Source: SZUA-36 sp963727635
GTDB taxonomy: Bacteria; Pseudomonadota; Gammaproteobacteria; Xanthomonadales; SZUA-36
Assembly (NCBI GenBank): GCA_963727635.1
Contig: CAVSHP010000021.1
Coordinates: 513,308 to 577,307 of the forward strand
Direction: 5' to 3'
DNA: 64,000 bases
Numbering within the stretch: the stretch's first letter is position 1; the number at the start of each line of letters is the position of its first letter. Below the pieces are notes generated by a model, which saw only the letters and a list, made by a program, of their open reading frames with translations, did not search any database and was not told the DNA's origin. Shown piece after piece: positions 40,846 to 49,882 of the stretch. A program made the position numbers and the translations under genes.

Positions 40846-40964
40846 ATATAACACCAAAGTTCTATATATTCCCGTGACACATACGTTCTTGACAGAACAC
40901 ACAAAATTCAGGGTTTAAGCGAAAGCTTATTCCCGAGGTTGATTGAAACATCAACCGGCCAGTT

Positions 40965-41083
40965 TGCCTGGCGGCATTAGAGTACTAGAACCACCTGATC
41001 CCATACCGAACTCAGCAGTGAAATGGTGCATCGCCGATGGTAGTTTGGGAGTTCCCATGCGAGAGTAGGTCACTGCCAGGCAT
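40965..41083 (+). rRNA. rrf: 5S ribosomal RNA
   Basis: A 119-nt molecule. TGCCTGGCGGC at the start pairs with GCCAGGCAT at the end. Conserved internal blocks CCGAACTCAG and GCGAGAGTAGG are present. It follows 23S after about 120 nt. Confidence 0.96.
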
Positions 41084-41094
41084 CAAACGAAAAA

Positions 41095-41125
41095 GCCTCG
41101 CCCTTTTGGGCGGGGCTTTTTTTTT
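41095..41125 (+). terminator. rRNA operon terminator
   Basis: GCCTCGCCC (41095-41103), a TTTT loop, GGGCGGGGC (41108-41116), then nine T. A textbook intrinsic terminator 11 nt after 5S. Confidence 0.95.
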
Positions 41126-41477
41126 GATCCTCCCGGTGAATTCTCACATACGCATTTTCTAATGTCTGGACTGTAAAAATTTCGCCAGTTGCATATCCAG
41201 CAAAAGAATATGATTGATAAACCACTCTATGGTGTAGTAACTAACTTCGCGAGAGAGTTTGGGGCTAAAACCTCTAACTTCCAAATCCTTGCATTCCTCT
41301 GATGCGTACGTGCTTTCTATTGGAATGCTCGCATTAATCCAGGCGCATTAGTATTGTATTAAGTAACAGGCATTGCAGAAAAAACTACCTGTGTTTTAGC
41401 CGAACATGCGTTATCGCGAAGTGTGCCGATTGATTGCTATACTCGCAGGCACCTTTCGCATGTAGCCCGCTACATTC
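41126..41477. other. Gene-free AT-rich region between rRNA operon and polysaccharide locus
   Basis: About 350 nt without a credible gene. A TATACT at 41438-41443 could be a -10 for the gene at 41478, but no good -35 lies at the right distance. Nothing else was recognised. Confidence 0.5.
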
Positions 41478-42173
41478 ATGACCGGAAAATCGTCACTGTA
41501 TCGTTACACCCTGATCCTGGTAGCCGGCGTGACCGCCGGGCTTTTGCTCAGCCTTGCATGGCCGCGTCTGCGGGCCAGTGTGCGCTTCCTGCCGGTCGAC
41601 ACGGCGATTTCCAATTTCTGGCAAAGCGGTGAAGTCGACGAGACGCAGGTTGATGGCCTGATCAGAAGGGCGCAGGAAGCCATCGCAATACATGACCACT
41701 ATCGCTACTACGCAGGTATGAGCGAGCTTGAAATTCTCGCCGGCGGGGACATGAAGCGGTCATTGTGGCAACGCCGGCAGGCCCTGCAGGATGCCATTGC
41801 GGCTGCCACGGAAGTGGTCAGGCGGTCGCCCGCCACCCCGCGCGCGTGGCTGCGTATCGCCAGGGCGAAGGAGTTTCTCGCCTACCCGGCCGAGCAGGTA
41901 ATCCCGCCGCTGAAGATGTCGATCCTCACCGGCAGGGTCGAACCGTCCTTGATGCTGACGCGGCTGGAACTGGGCTTGAGACATCTGCCGATGCTGGATG
42001 CAGAAGCCGTCCGCCTGATGCGCGACCAGGCGCTGTTGTGCTGGACGACTGACAGGCGCTCGATGCTCAGGCGGATAAAGTCCGGTTCGCTGGGTATCGA
42101 CAAGTTACGCGTTGTGCTCGCCGATAATGACCCGGCTGTGCTTACCGAGATGGAGGCGCAGCTTGCCAAATAG
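41478..42173 (+). CDS. Hypothetical membrane-anchored helical protein
   Basis: A 231-residue protein with one N-terminal membrane helix (YTLILVAGVTAGLLLSLAW, about 10-28) and a periplasmic part that is mostly helical. The stretch TPRAWLRIARAKEFLAYPAEQ suggests degenerate TPR-like repeats. I do not recognise a family. It opens the polysaccharide locus and its end overlaps the proposed start of the O-antigen-ligase-like gene, so the two are probably co-translated. A helper of polymerisation or ligation is possible by position only. Confidence 0.7.
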   Translation: MTGKSSLYRYTLILVAGVTAGLLLSLAWPRLRASVRFLPVDTAISNFWQSGEVDETQVDGLIRRAQEAIAIHDHYRYYAGMSELEILAGGDMKRSLWQRRQALQDAIAAATEVVRRSPATPRAWLRIARAKEFLAYPAEQVIPPLKMSILTGRVEPSLMLTRLELGLRHLPMLDAEAVRLMRDQALLCWTTDRRSMLRRIKSGSLGIDKLRVVLADNDPAVLTEMEAQLAK

Positions 42174-43527
42174 CATTGCAAACACGGTCCTGCACAGACT
42201 CCTGTTGCTGCTGGTTATACTGGCGCCGCTGCCGCTGGGCAGTAACCGCGAGTGGTCGTGGACCCTGTGCGCCGTCATCGTTGCGGTCATCACGCTGGCC
42301 TGGGCTTTACTATCTCTTTTCCAGCCACACAAGGTTTCGGTTTCATTGCGGTCTCCGGTGGTGGTGATGTTTTTGTTGGTCTGCACCTGGGCCTGGGTGC
42401 AAACGGTGGGCTGGGTGCCGGCAGGCTGGAAGCACCCGTTGTGGGGCATGACCGGCGAGGTGCTCGGGCAGCAGCTACCGGGCAGTATCTCGCTATCCCC
42501 GCAAGATGGTTTCACGGCGCTGATGAGGTTGCTCAGTTATGGCCTGGTATTTTTTCTCGCCTTTCAATTTGGCCGCGACCGTGACAAGGCGCTGGTCACT
42601 TTCAAGTGGGTGGCGCTGGCAGGTCTTGCCTACTCGATCTACGGTTTGATTATCTTCTGGGGTGATTTCGGCACCCTGTTCTGGTTTGTCGATGAGGGCT
42701 ACAAAGGCGATGTCAGGGGCACCTTCGTCAACCGCAATTCTTTCGCGACCTACGCGGGCCTGGTCCTGCTGTGCGCGATTGCGGTGTTCAACCAGCAATC
42801 GGTGCGGGCCAGTATCATGCCCTACACGTTGCCGGAGGGCAGGGAAGACCGTATCGTGAGATTTATCCTGCAGGCGTGGAAACCCCTGACGGCGATCTTG
42901 CTGTTGACGACAGCCTTGATCCTGACCCACTCGAGGGGTGGTTTTTTCAGCACCCTGGCCGGTGGCCTGGTCCTGCTGTTTTTGCTCAACAAGCGCCAGC
43001 GAAGCCAAAGCGTCAAGTCGAAAGCCGCGCTGGCCGGTGCGGTGCTGGTCGCGGTGATGGCGTTTGTACTGACCAGCGAAGTCCTGTTGCAACGCATCGA
43101 TCGTATGAATATCGATGCCAATGGCCGGCTTGAGGTCTACGCAATGACGGCGGACGCCATCGAAGATAACCCCCTGCTCGGCTTTGGTTATGGCACGTTC
43201 ACGGACAGTTTCCGCCTCTACAGCGATGAAAGATTGAAAGGCCATTATGACAAAACCCACAACACCTACCTCGAAAACATATTTGAACTGGGCTGGCCGG
43301 CTGCCGGTATGCTGTTCCTGTGTATCGCCTGGTTGATGGTGGTGTGCTGGAAAGGTGCGTTCAACCGCCACCGTGACTGGGTCTACCCGGCCACCGGGGT
43401 TGCGGCAACGGTGCTGGTCGGCGTGCACTCTTTTTTCGATTTCAGCCTGCAGATGCCGGGTGTTGCCATCACCTATGCCTGTATCCTGGGTGTCGCATGT
43501 TCACAGTCGTTTTCTTCACGGCCCTAA
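42163..43527 (+). CDS. O-antigen ligase/polymerase family membrane protein (Wzy_C)
   Basis: About 455 residues with ten to twelve membrane helices. The large periplasmic loop typical of WaaL/Wzy proteins holds NRNSFATYAGL and the LTHSRGGFFST motif (the R is characteristic). A further block reads GRLEVYAMTADAIEDNPLLGFGYGTF, with HNTYLENIFELG after it. The chosen TTG start at 42163 follows GGAGGCGC; an ATG at 42112 lies too far inside the previous gene. Whether it ligates glycan to lipid A core or polymerises repeat units cannot be told from sequence. Confidence 0.85.
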   Translation: MPNSIANTVLHRLLLLLVILAPLPLGSNREWSWTLCAVIVAVITLAWALLSLFQPHKVSVSLRSPVVVMFLLVCTWAWVQTVGWVPAGWKHPLWGMTGEVLGQQLPGSISLSPQDGFTALMRLLSYGLVFFLAFQFGRDRDKALVTFKWVALAGLAYSIYGLIIFWGDFGTLFWFVDEGYKGDVRGTFVNRNSFATYAGLVLLCAIAVFNQQSVRASIMPYTLPEGREDRIVRFILQAWKPLTAILLLTTALILTHSRGGFFSTLAGGLVLLFLLNKRQRSQSVKSKAALAGAVLVAVMAFVLTSEVLLQRIDRMNIDANGRLEVYAMTADAIEDNPLLGFGYGTFTDSFRLYSDERLKGHYDKTHNTYLENIFELGWPAAGMLFLCIAWLMVVCWKGAFNRHRDWVYPATGVAATVLVGVHSFFDFSLQMPGVAITYACILGVACSQSFSSRP

Positions 43528-43544
43528 GTGCGGTCAATCAGGCG

Positions 43545-43557
43545 AATGATAATCATT
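43545..43557. promoter_or_regulatory. Fur-box-like palindrome
   Basis: The 13-nt sequence AATGATAATCATT is a perfect 6-1-6 inverted repeat identical to the centre of the classical Fur consensus. It lies 120 nt before the secreted-protein gene at 43678 and just after the ligase stop, so it could control the export genes downstream. Confidence 0.5.
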
Positions 43558-43677
43558 AATATGCAACTCGTTGAATAGACGATAGTATTAATTATCCCCA
43601 CTTTTATTGTTCGATCCAAAAGAGTATTATGACATTTAGCCCGTATTGGCTAAGTAATCTCGACTGGGGAGTGGAGA

Positions 43678-44214
43678 ATGATTTTAGCAAGTTCCAAATA
43701 CCGGTTGCCGGTAGTTGTATCAGTTTTTTGCATTTTGCTCGCAGGGGCATCAACTGCGCTGGCCGACCAGGTCACGCTTTCCTATGTTGACGCCAATTCA
43801 AACGCTCAATCACTGCAACTGGACTGTAATACCTCCACTGAAGATCTGGCGCTCGCAGCCAGCCTCATCGGCGAGGACGGTGTGGGTATTGTTCACGCAC
43901 CCGATGCCGGTTGTGGCACGGTGGCTGAACTGGCGGCTGCGATGGCGTCAGCAGCACCGCTATATGCGGCGCGTGTCGCCCAGGCCCTCTCCCTGATGTC
44001 TCCGGACGATACGGAAGCGATCGTCGCAGCGGTCAACGCGGTATCCGGTGTAAATACCGTCGCAGTTCTGGCGGCCGTAAATTTCGGACCACCTGGCACA
44101 ATCGTTGGTCCGCAATCAATCGGTTCCGCCTCGGGACTCAATCCCGAAGAAACCGACCCGGGCAACGCCGTTGAGCCATTGCCGCCTCCCCCCCCGAATC
44201 CAAGTGAAAATTAA
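43678..44214 (+). CDS. Hypothetical secreted protein with proline-rich tail
   Basis: A 178-residue protein. The signal peptide (VVVSVFCILLAGASTALA) is followed by a small mature domain rich in Ala/Val. Two cysteines (LDCNTST and AGCGTVAE) may form a disulfide. It ends in a Pro-rich, acidic tail (PLPPPPPNPSEN). No family recognised. Proteins of this kind sit next to BBP2 barrels in polysaccharide export loci, and the BBP2 gene follows after 81 nt. Function unknown. Confidence 0.7.
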   Translation: MILASSKYRLPVVVSVFCILLAGASTALADQVTLSYVDANSNAQSLQLDCNTSTEDLALAASLIGEDGVGIVHAPDAGCGTVAELAAAMASAAPLYAARVAQALSLMSPDDTEAIVAAVNAVSGVNTVAVLAAVNFGPPGTIVGPQSIGSASGLNPEETDPGNAVEPLPPPPPNPSEN

Positions 44215-44295
44215 GGTTTGACCCGAATTTTGGTCGAGCACGTCTTGTTCTGAAGAGATTTTTCAGTTAACAAAGGGATAACGTGGCTAGAAATA

Positions 44296-45603
44296 GTGAG
44301 TAGGAAAACAATGAAAATGCACAGCATCTGTAGAGGGATCAACAGAGGCACAATCATCCTCGTATTAGGCGTTTGGGTGCTGCCTTCCGTTTCAATGGCA
44401 CAACAGTATTACGACCCTGGCCTGCTGCAAAAAACCGTCGATCGCAGACCGGTTGATTACCAGGCGCCCCCCATACGTGCGGGGAGTTTTAATCTGAACA
44501 CCGGCGCCGAACTTGCCTGGGAGAATAATGACAACATTTTCTACCTGCAAAAAGACGCGATCAGCGACAACATTTTGCATGCACGGCCCTGGCTGAACCT
44601 GAACAGTGACTGGAGTCGCCATGCAATGAACCTCAGCGCCTTTGCCGATGTCGCCTCTTACAATGACTACAACAGCCAGAATTACACCGACTGGGTGGTC
44701 AGCCTCGATGGCCGTGTCGATGTCAAGCGTGGTAGCGCGTTCAACTACAAAGCCAGCTACATGAACCTGCACGAAGACCGCAGTAACCCGGATACCCGGC
44801 AAAACATCGAGCCAACCGAATACAGCGTAGGTGGCCTGGATGCAGATTACACGCACACTTTCAATCGCCTGACCGCCACACTTGGCTACCAGTACCAGGA
44901 TACCAACTACAAAAACGGTAAGGATTTACAGGGCGATGTCGTCAATAACCAGGACCGTGACCGGTCACGCGATACCTGGTTGCTAAGGACGGGCTATGAC
45001 ATCTCCGAGCAAAGTAACGTGTTCGTGGAATATGCGGGTAACAGTGTCAACTACGATGAAAAATACGACAGCAACGGCTACCAGCGTTCGTCAGATGGCT
45101 ATGACCTGCGTGGTGGTATTGCATGGAATATGACCGGTGTCTTAACCGGTAAGCTGTTCCTGCAGTACCTCAGCCAGAATTACGACGACCCGCGCTTCAA
45201 GAAGGTGAGCGGTTTTGGTGTCGGCGCCGACCTGGACTGGACGCCCACCAGGCTCACCAGTGTCAACGTCAGGTTTGCCAATAGCCCGCAGGAAACGACA
45301 CTTGAGGGCGCCTCGGGTTATTACAGCTCGCTGTACAGCGCGCGCGTTCAGCACGAACTGCGCCGTAATATCCTGATCAATGCGCGGGTTTCGTATACCG
45401 ATAATAGCTACAAATACAGTGATCCCACCGCGACCAGCCTGAAAGACACCCAGGTGACCCGCGCGGGCGTTGGCATGAGTTACCTGATAAACCGCCACTT
45501 TAGTCTCAGTGGGGGTTATGTCTACGAAAGGCAAAACGCCAACGAAAATTATTATGAATACAAGACGAACCGCTTTTTTATCACCCTGGGCGGCGAACTT
45601 TAG
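44296..45603 (+). CDS. Outer-membrane beta-barrel protein (BBP2 family) of a polysaccharide locus
   Basis: A 435-residue protein with an N-terminal signal (ILVLGVWVLPSVSMAQ; the best start may be the internal MKMHS methionine). The mature region is a regular series of amphipathic strands typical of the putative beta-barrel porin 2 family, for example AELAWENNDNIFYL near the N-terminus. It ends in RFFITLGGEL, an outer-membrane C-terminal signature. BBP2 proteins accompany Wza/Wzc genes in many exopolysaccharide loci. Here it is directly upstream of the Wza homologue, so a role at the outer-membrane step of export is likely. Confidence 0.82.
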   Translation: MSRKTMKMHSICRGINRGTIILVLGVWVLPSVSMAQQYYDPGLLQKTVDRRPVDYQAPPIRAGSFNLNTGAELAWENNDNIFYLQKDAISDNILHARPWLNLNSDWSRHAMNLSAFADVASYNDYNSQNYTDWVVSLDGRVDVKRGSAFNYKASYMNLHEDRSNPDTRQNIEPTEYSVGGLDADYTHTFNRLTATLGYQYQDTNYKNGKDLQGDVVNNQDRDRSRDTWLLRTGYDISEQSNVFVEYAGNSVNYDEKYDSNGYQRSSDGYDLRGGIAWNMTGVLTGKLFLQYLSQNYDDPRFKKVSGFGVGADLDWTPTRLTSVNVRFANSPQETTLEGASGYYSSLYSARVQHELRRNILINARVSYTDNSYKYSDPTATSLKDTQVTRAGVGMSYLINRHFSLSGGYVYERQNANENYYEYKTNRFFITLGGEL

Positions 45604-45625
45604 TTTCAACAATTAATTTTTTAAA

Positions 45626-45661
45626 ATGATGACCGGCTTCCCCACGGGGTACGGTCATCAT
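45626..45661. repeat. Perfect 10-bp stem hairpin between barrel gene and wza
   Basis: ATGATGACCG (45626-45635) pairs with CGGTCATCAT (45652-45661). The loop contains a further CCCC/GGGG pair. On the minus strand it is followed by a T-rich run, on the plus strand not. It could be a transcript-processing or terminator-like element for reverse transcription. Confidence 0.6.
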
Positions 45662-45716
45662 GCGTTGTGGCACAATAAACGCCGTAGCAAGCAAAGTTCA
45701 GGATTTGAAATTTTTA

Positions 45717-46307
45717 ATGAAGTCATTCATCGATCCAGCGCATAGTTTTGCCCGCCAGCGGTTTTGCCGGCAACTGTTTGTGCTTTTATTAATGCTGCTT
45801 GTCTCGGCAATGGCCTGTGCCCAGGAAACCCCGGCTACGGAAGCGGATAGCTCCTACCGTCTTGGCGCCGGCGACAAGATCAATATCGATGTCTTTAACC
45901 AGCCCGACCTGACCGGTGAATACACCCTCGACGGCAATGGCCGTTTCAGCATGCACCTGATCGGCCGGATCGATGCGGCCAACCTGACGCCATCCGAACT
46001 CGAGGCCTTGATTGTCAGCAAGTTGAAACCCGACTACCTGGTTAACCCGCGTGTCTCGGTACGGATGCAAAACTTCCGTCCGTTTTACATCATGGGCGAA
46101 GTCAAAAACCCCAACTCCTATGCCTACGTGGATGGCATGACCTACCTGACGGCCATCGCCATTGCCGGCGGTTACACCTACCGTGGCAAGAAGGACTGGG
46201 TATACGTGATCCGTGGTGATGATCCCGATCGTGAAGAGTTGAAACTGGATGTCAACGAGAAGGTACGACCGGGTGACATCATTCGTATCGCCGAGCGCTT
46301 GTTTTAG
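45717..46307 (+). CDS. Wza-type polysaccharide export protein
   Basis: About 196 residues from the ATG at 45717 (MKSFIDPAHSF); an upstream ATG at 45660 exists and no start has a strong ribosome site. A signal peptide ends near MACAQE. The Poly_export domain starts YRLGAGDKINIDVF. An SLBB-like segment follows (FYIMGEVKNPNSY). It is short compared with E. coli Wza (about 380), so it resembles the compact export proteins of exosortase- and EPS-type loci. It lies 8 nt before the Wzc-like kinase gene and should form the periplasmic/outer-membrane part of the export channel. Confidence 0.87.
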   Translation: MKSFIDPAHSFARQRFCRQLFVLLLMLLVSAMACAQETPATEADSSYRLGAGDKINIDVFNQPDLTGEYTLDGNGRFSMHLIGRIDAANLTPSELEALIVSKLKPDYLVNPRVSVRMQNFRPFYIMGEVKNPNSYAYVDGMTYLTAIAIAGGYTYRGKKDWVYVIRGDDPDREELKLDVNEKVRPGDIIRIAERLF

Positions 46308-46315
46308 GCCAGACT

Positions 46316-48620
46316 ATGGATAACAGACCAGCACAGCCGGAATACCCTCAACGCGTCCAGTACGCGCCGGATTACTACACCGATCCGCAGCAGGGCAGTG
46401 AAGATCCCTTTCCGCTGTTCGATTACCTGCAGCTTTTATGGTTTCGCCGTCGCCTGATTATCGCGGTGTCGGTATTCGTGGCCATACTCGGTTTTATCTA
46501 TGTCAACCAGCTAAAACCCGTATATACCGCCACCTCCACCCTGATGATCGGCGCCACCAAAACCCAGGTGGTGGATATCGAGCAGGTTCTAAACCGCCAG
46601 TTTTACGGTAACGAGGCGGTTGCCGAGCAGGAAGTACTGCGTTCGCGCAGCCTTGCCAACAAGGTAATCGAGCGACTGAATCTGCTTAAGTATGCGGAGT
46701 TCAACCCCGCACTGGCGGTTGACGAAGAAGAGGGTTTCCTGAGTTTTACCCGTTACCTGAACCCCAAGACATGGGTACCCGCCAGCTGGAAAAAATATAT
46801 CAAGGAAGCCATCAGCGGCAAGGTTGAATATGTTCCGCCCAGTGAAGAAGAGATCGCCCATAACAAACTGGCGCTGGCAACGGATATCTTCCTGAGCAAA
46901 CTCACGATCAACTCGGTGCAGTGGTCCAATGTACTGGTCATCGATTTTGACTCGTACAGCCCGGTGCTGGCCGCCCGTATTGCCAACGACCTGCCCGAGG
47001 CCTACATGTTTGACCAGTTACAGGCCAAGTACGACGCCACCGAAAAGGCCACCGCCTGGCTCACCGAGCAACTCGCCGGTCTCCAGGTGCAGTTGGGCGA
47101 ATCCGAACGTGCGGTGGAAATCTACCGCGAGACACACGGCCTGACCAAGGGCACCACCACCAATATCCAGGACGAACAGCTTTCCGAAATCAACAGCCAG
47201 TTGATCGTCGCCAAGGCCGACCGTGCCCAGGCCGAGGCCCGCCTGGCGCAGTTGACACGTCTGACCGGCACCGATGGCGAAGGCATGGAAATGGCCGGCG
47301 ATGTGCTTTCCTCACCGCAGATCCAGCAGTTGCGTATGCAGGAGGCCGAGGCCATGCACCGGGAGTCCGAACTTGCAGTCGAATACGGTCCCAAGCATCC
47401 GCGCATGCTACAGGTGAAAGCCGAGATTGAAGATATCCATCAGCGTATCAATAAAGAGATCGAAAAAATCACGCTCGCGCTGCAAAACGAACTCGAACTC
47501 GCCCGCACCCGCGAACAAAGCCTGGAAAACAGCCTGCGTGAATCAGAGCGGGAAAGCGGTGATCAGAACAGGGAGGCAGTACAGTTGAGGGCACTCGAAC
47601 GCGAGGCTACGGCCAACCGGCTTTTGTACGAGACCTTTTTGAACCGCTTCAAGGAAACCTCTTCGACCCAGGGTATCGAGACCTCGGATGCACGCGTGAT
47701 TTCGGCCGCCGAAGTACCGCCGTATCCTTCCTATCCGAACAAGAAACGTTCGTTAATGATCATCACCATCCTCGGTTTCATGGCGGCCTGCGGCCTGGTG
47801 TTCACGCTTGTACTTTTTGAACCCAGGTATACACAGCCCGGAACAGGTTGAGCAGGAACTCCACATCCACGCGATCGGCATGATACCGAAGTTGCCGGCA
47901 AAGACCGACCCTTATCAATACCTGCTGGAAAACCAGCAATCGGGTTACATGGAAGCGATCAACTCGCTAAAAATTTCGCTGAGACTGTCCGATCCGGACG
48001 CGCTCATCAAGGTCATACAGGTGACGTCTTCCGTGCCCGCCGAGGGCAAGTCGTCACTGATATTGAGCCTGGCCATGGCGTTGGTCAACGAGGGCAAAAA
48101 GGTCCTCATCGTCGATGCCGACCTGCGTCGTTCTTCGCTGGAAAAAACCCTCGGTTTGCCAAGAGAAGGCCTTGGGCTGACCGACTTCATCCTGGCCTCG
48201 ACCAATGAACCGGATGAGTTTCTTGTCAAGCACGAAAAGACCGGCATCTTTTTCATGCGCACCGGTGATGCCAAGCGCGCCAACGCCTCCGATATATTCA
48301 CCTCAAAACGCATGCAGCATATCGTCGCCGAACTGAAGTCGCGTTTTGACTACATCCTGTTTGATGCGCCACCGGTCATGGCGGTGGCCGATGCCCGTAT
48401 CATCGGCCAGATCGTGGATAAAACCATATTTGTCGTGCGCTGGGATAAAACACCACGCAAGGTCGCACGGGCCTCTATCGACCTGCTGCACAAAGGCGGT
48501 GCGGAGATTGCAGGTATCGTTCTGCAACAGGTCGATTTGAAGCGCTACGGAAAGCTGGGATATGGTGATTCCGGTTATTATTATCATTACGGTCGGTATA
48601 ATAATTACTATCAAAGTTAA
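46316..48620 (+). CDS. Wzc-type chain-length determinant/BY tyrosine kinase, frameshifted near 47815-47845
   Basis: A bacterial tyrosine autokinase of about 770 residues once joined. The N-terminal Wzz domain has a first membrane helix at about residues 50-70, a long periplasmic coiled coil, the GNVR-type region and a second helix (MIITILGFMAACGLVF). The frame then shifts by +1 and continues with SPEQVEQEL into the kinase: Walker A TSSVPAEGKSS, A' VLIVDADLRRSS, Walker B YILFDAPPV. A C-terminal tyrosine cluster (YGDSGYYYHYGRYNNYY) is the autophosphorylation site. It controls glycan length with the Wza protein. A split kinase, as in Gram-positives, is less likely because the linker matches fused relatives. 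Confidence 0.88.
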
Positions 48621-48670
48621 GACAGGGCGGGCTACCATACAGCCTGTAAATAAGCCGCCAAAATCCGATC

Positions 48671-49444
48671 ATGCTGACCAATATAGTTCAAAAATTCCGC
48701 AGACCAAGAACACCACCGGTCGTACCGCATGTACCCAAAAACCGGCGGCTCTACTGTATTGGAGATATCCACGGCCGTGCCGACCTGCTGAAAAAGCTGC
48801 ACAAAAAAATCAAGGCCGATGCAAAAACACACGAAGGCAGGAATACCATCGTCTACCTCGGTGATTACGTCGACCGCGGTGAGGAATCCCGCCAGGTCAT
48901 AGATCTCCTGTTATCCCAGCCCCTGAAGGGTTTCGATTCGGTCTTCCTGCGTGGCAACCACGAAAAGGCCATGCTCGATTTCATCGCCTATCCGGGCGCC
49001 GCAGCGGCCTGGTTGTCATTTGGCGGCAGGGAGACGCTCAACAGCTACGGTATCTCGCTGGCGAGCATTCCCAGCATGCAACACGTGGGCGAACTGGCAC
49101 AAAAACTGGACGAGGCATTGCCCGACACGCACCGCGAATTCATCACCAGGACCTGCAAGGATTCATGGCAATGCGGCAGTTACTATTTTGTCCACGCCGG
49201 TATCCGCCCGGGTATGCCGCTGGAAAAACAGACCCAGGAAGACAAGCTGTGGATAAGGGATGAGTTCCTGTTAAGCACGATCAACCACGGTTGCATCGTC
49301 GTGCACGGCCACAGCATCAGCATGGCGCCTGAAATACTCCACAACCGAATTGGCATCGATACCGGCGCCTACCATACCGGTATCTTGACCTGCCTGGTGC
49401 TACAGGGCAAAGAGCAACGCTTGCTGCAAACGGGCAAAAGCTGA
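48671..49444 (+). CDS. PPP-family metallophosphatase
   Basis: A 257-residue calcineurin-like phosphoesterase with all metal motifs: GDIHGR, GDYVDRG, GNHEKA, a histidine in YYFVHAGIRP, and VHGHS near the end. This is the layout of bacterial PrpA/ApaH-like serine/threonine or tyrosine phosphatases. There is no signal peptide, so it is cytoplasmic. It follows the BY-kinase by about 50 nt. Standard capsule loci encode a low-molecular-weight (Wzb) tyrosine phosphatase here; a PPP enzyme may take that role. Substrate not known from sequence. Confidence 0.86.
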   Translation: MLTNIVQKFRRPRTPPVVPHVPKNRRLYCIGDIHGRADLLKKLHKKIKADAKTHEGRNTIVYLGDYVDRGEESRQVIDLLLSQPLKGFDSVFLRGNHEKAMLDFIAYPGAAAAWLSFGGRETLNSYGISLASIPSMQHVGELAQKLDEALPDTHREFITRTCKDSWQCGSYYFVHAGIRPGMPLEKQTQEDKLWIRDEFLLSTINHGCIVVHGHSISMAPEILHNRIGIDTGAYHTGILTCLVLQGKEQRLLQTGKS

Positions 49445-49480
49445 TGACCGCCAACGGTTGAGTTAGAGTATTTTCCTTAC

Positions 49481-49547
49481 TTGATTAATGTTTTGAAGCG
49501 ATCTAATATGACATTTATAGTAGGTCATATGACCTTCAAATAAGGTC
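49481..49547 (+). promoter_or_regulatory. Promoter and palindromic operator of the HTH/nucleotidyltransferase pair
   Basis: TTGATT (49481-49486) and TAATAT (49504-49509) are spaced by 17 nt. Just downstream is the perfect 14-nt palindrome AGGTCATATGACCT (49522-49535). Its right half pairs again with AAGGTC at 49542-49547 (GACCTT and AAGGTC, 5-nt gap). This gives three half sites in tandem just before the regulator gene, fitting autorepression. Confidence 0.65.
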
Positions 49548-49552
49548 GTAAT

Positions 49553-49882
49553 ATGTTGGAAGTAATTTTAGGGTCGCTCAGTTGCGAAAGGGTTCTGGTT
49601 TTTATCTTTGCTCGAAAAGAGGGGTACGCCAGAGAAATCGCCCGATTCTTTGAAACCGATCTCGCTCCCATCCAAAAGCAACTCGACAAACTGGAATTTG
49701 CCGGGGTCTTGGTAAGCCGTATGGTTGGAAGGACAAGGCTCTATGAATTCAATCCAAGATATGCATTTCTCAAAGAGTTGCAAGCTTTGCTTGAAAAGGC
49801 GATAACTTTCTATTCACCAGAAGAAAGAGAGCGCCTGATGATGGTACGCCTCCGCCCAAGAAGAAAAGGGAAACCATTGTGA
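49553..49882 (+). CDS. Winged-helix DNA-binding protein paired with a nucleotidyltransferase
   Basis: A 109-residue protein. The first 70 residues read as a winged helix: the first helix with LSCERVLVFIFA, recognition region YAREIARFFETDLAPIQKQLDKLEFAG, and wing VSRMVGRTRLYEFNP. A C-terminal helix (FLKELQALLEKA) and a basic tail (RLRPRRKGK) follow. This small family is known beside or fused to nucleotidyltransferases. It starts 5 nt after the tandem operator and overlaps the next gene by 4 nt. Probable autorepressor and, if the pair is a toxin-antitoxin unit, the antitoxin; that role is inference. Confidence 0.72.
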   Translation: MLEVILGSLSCERVLVFIFARKEGYAREIARFFETDLAPIQKQLDKLEFAGVLVSRMVGRTRLYEFNPRYAFLKELQALLEKAITFYSPEERERLMMVRLRPRRKGKPL

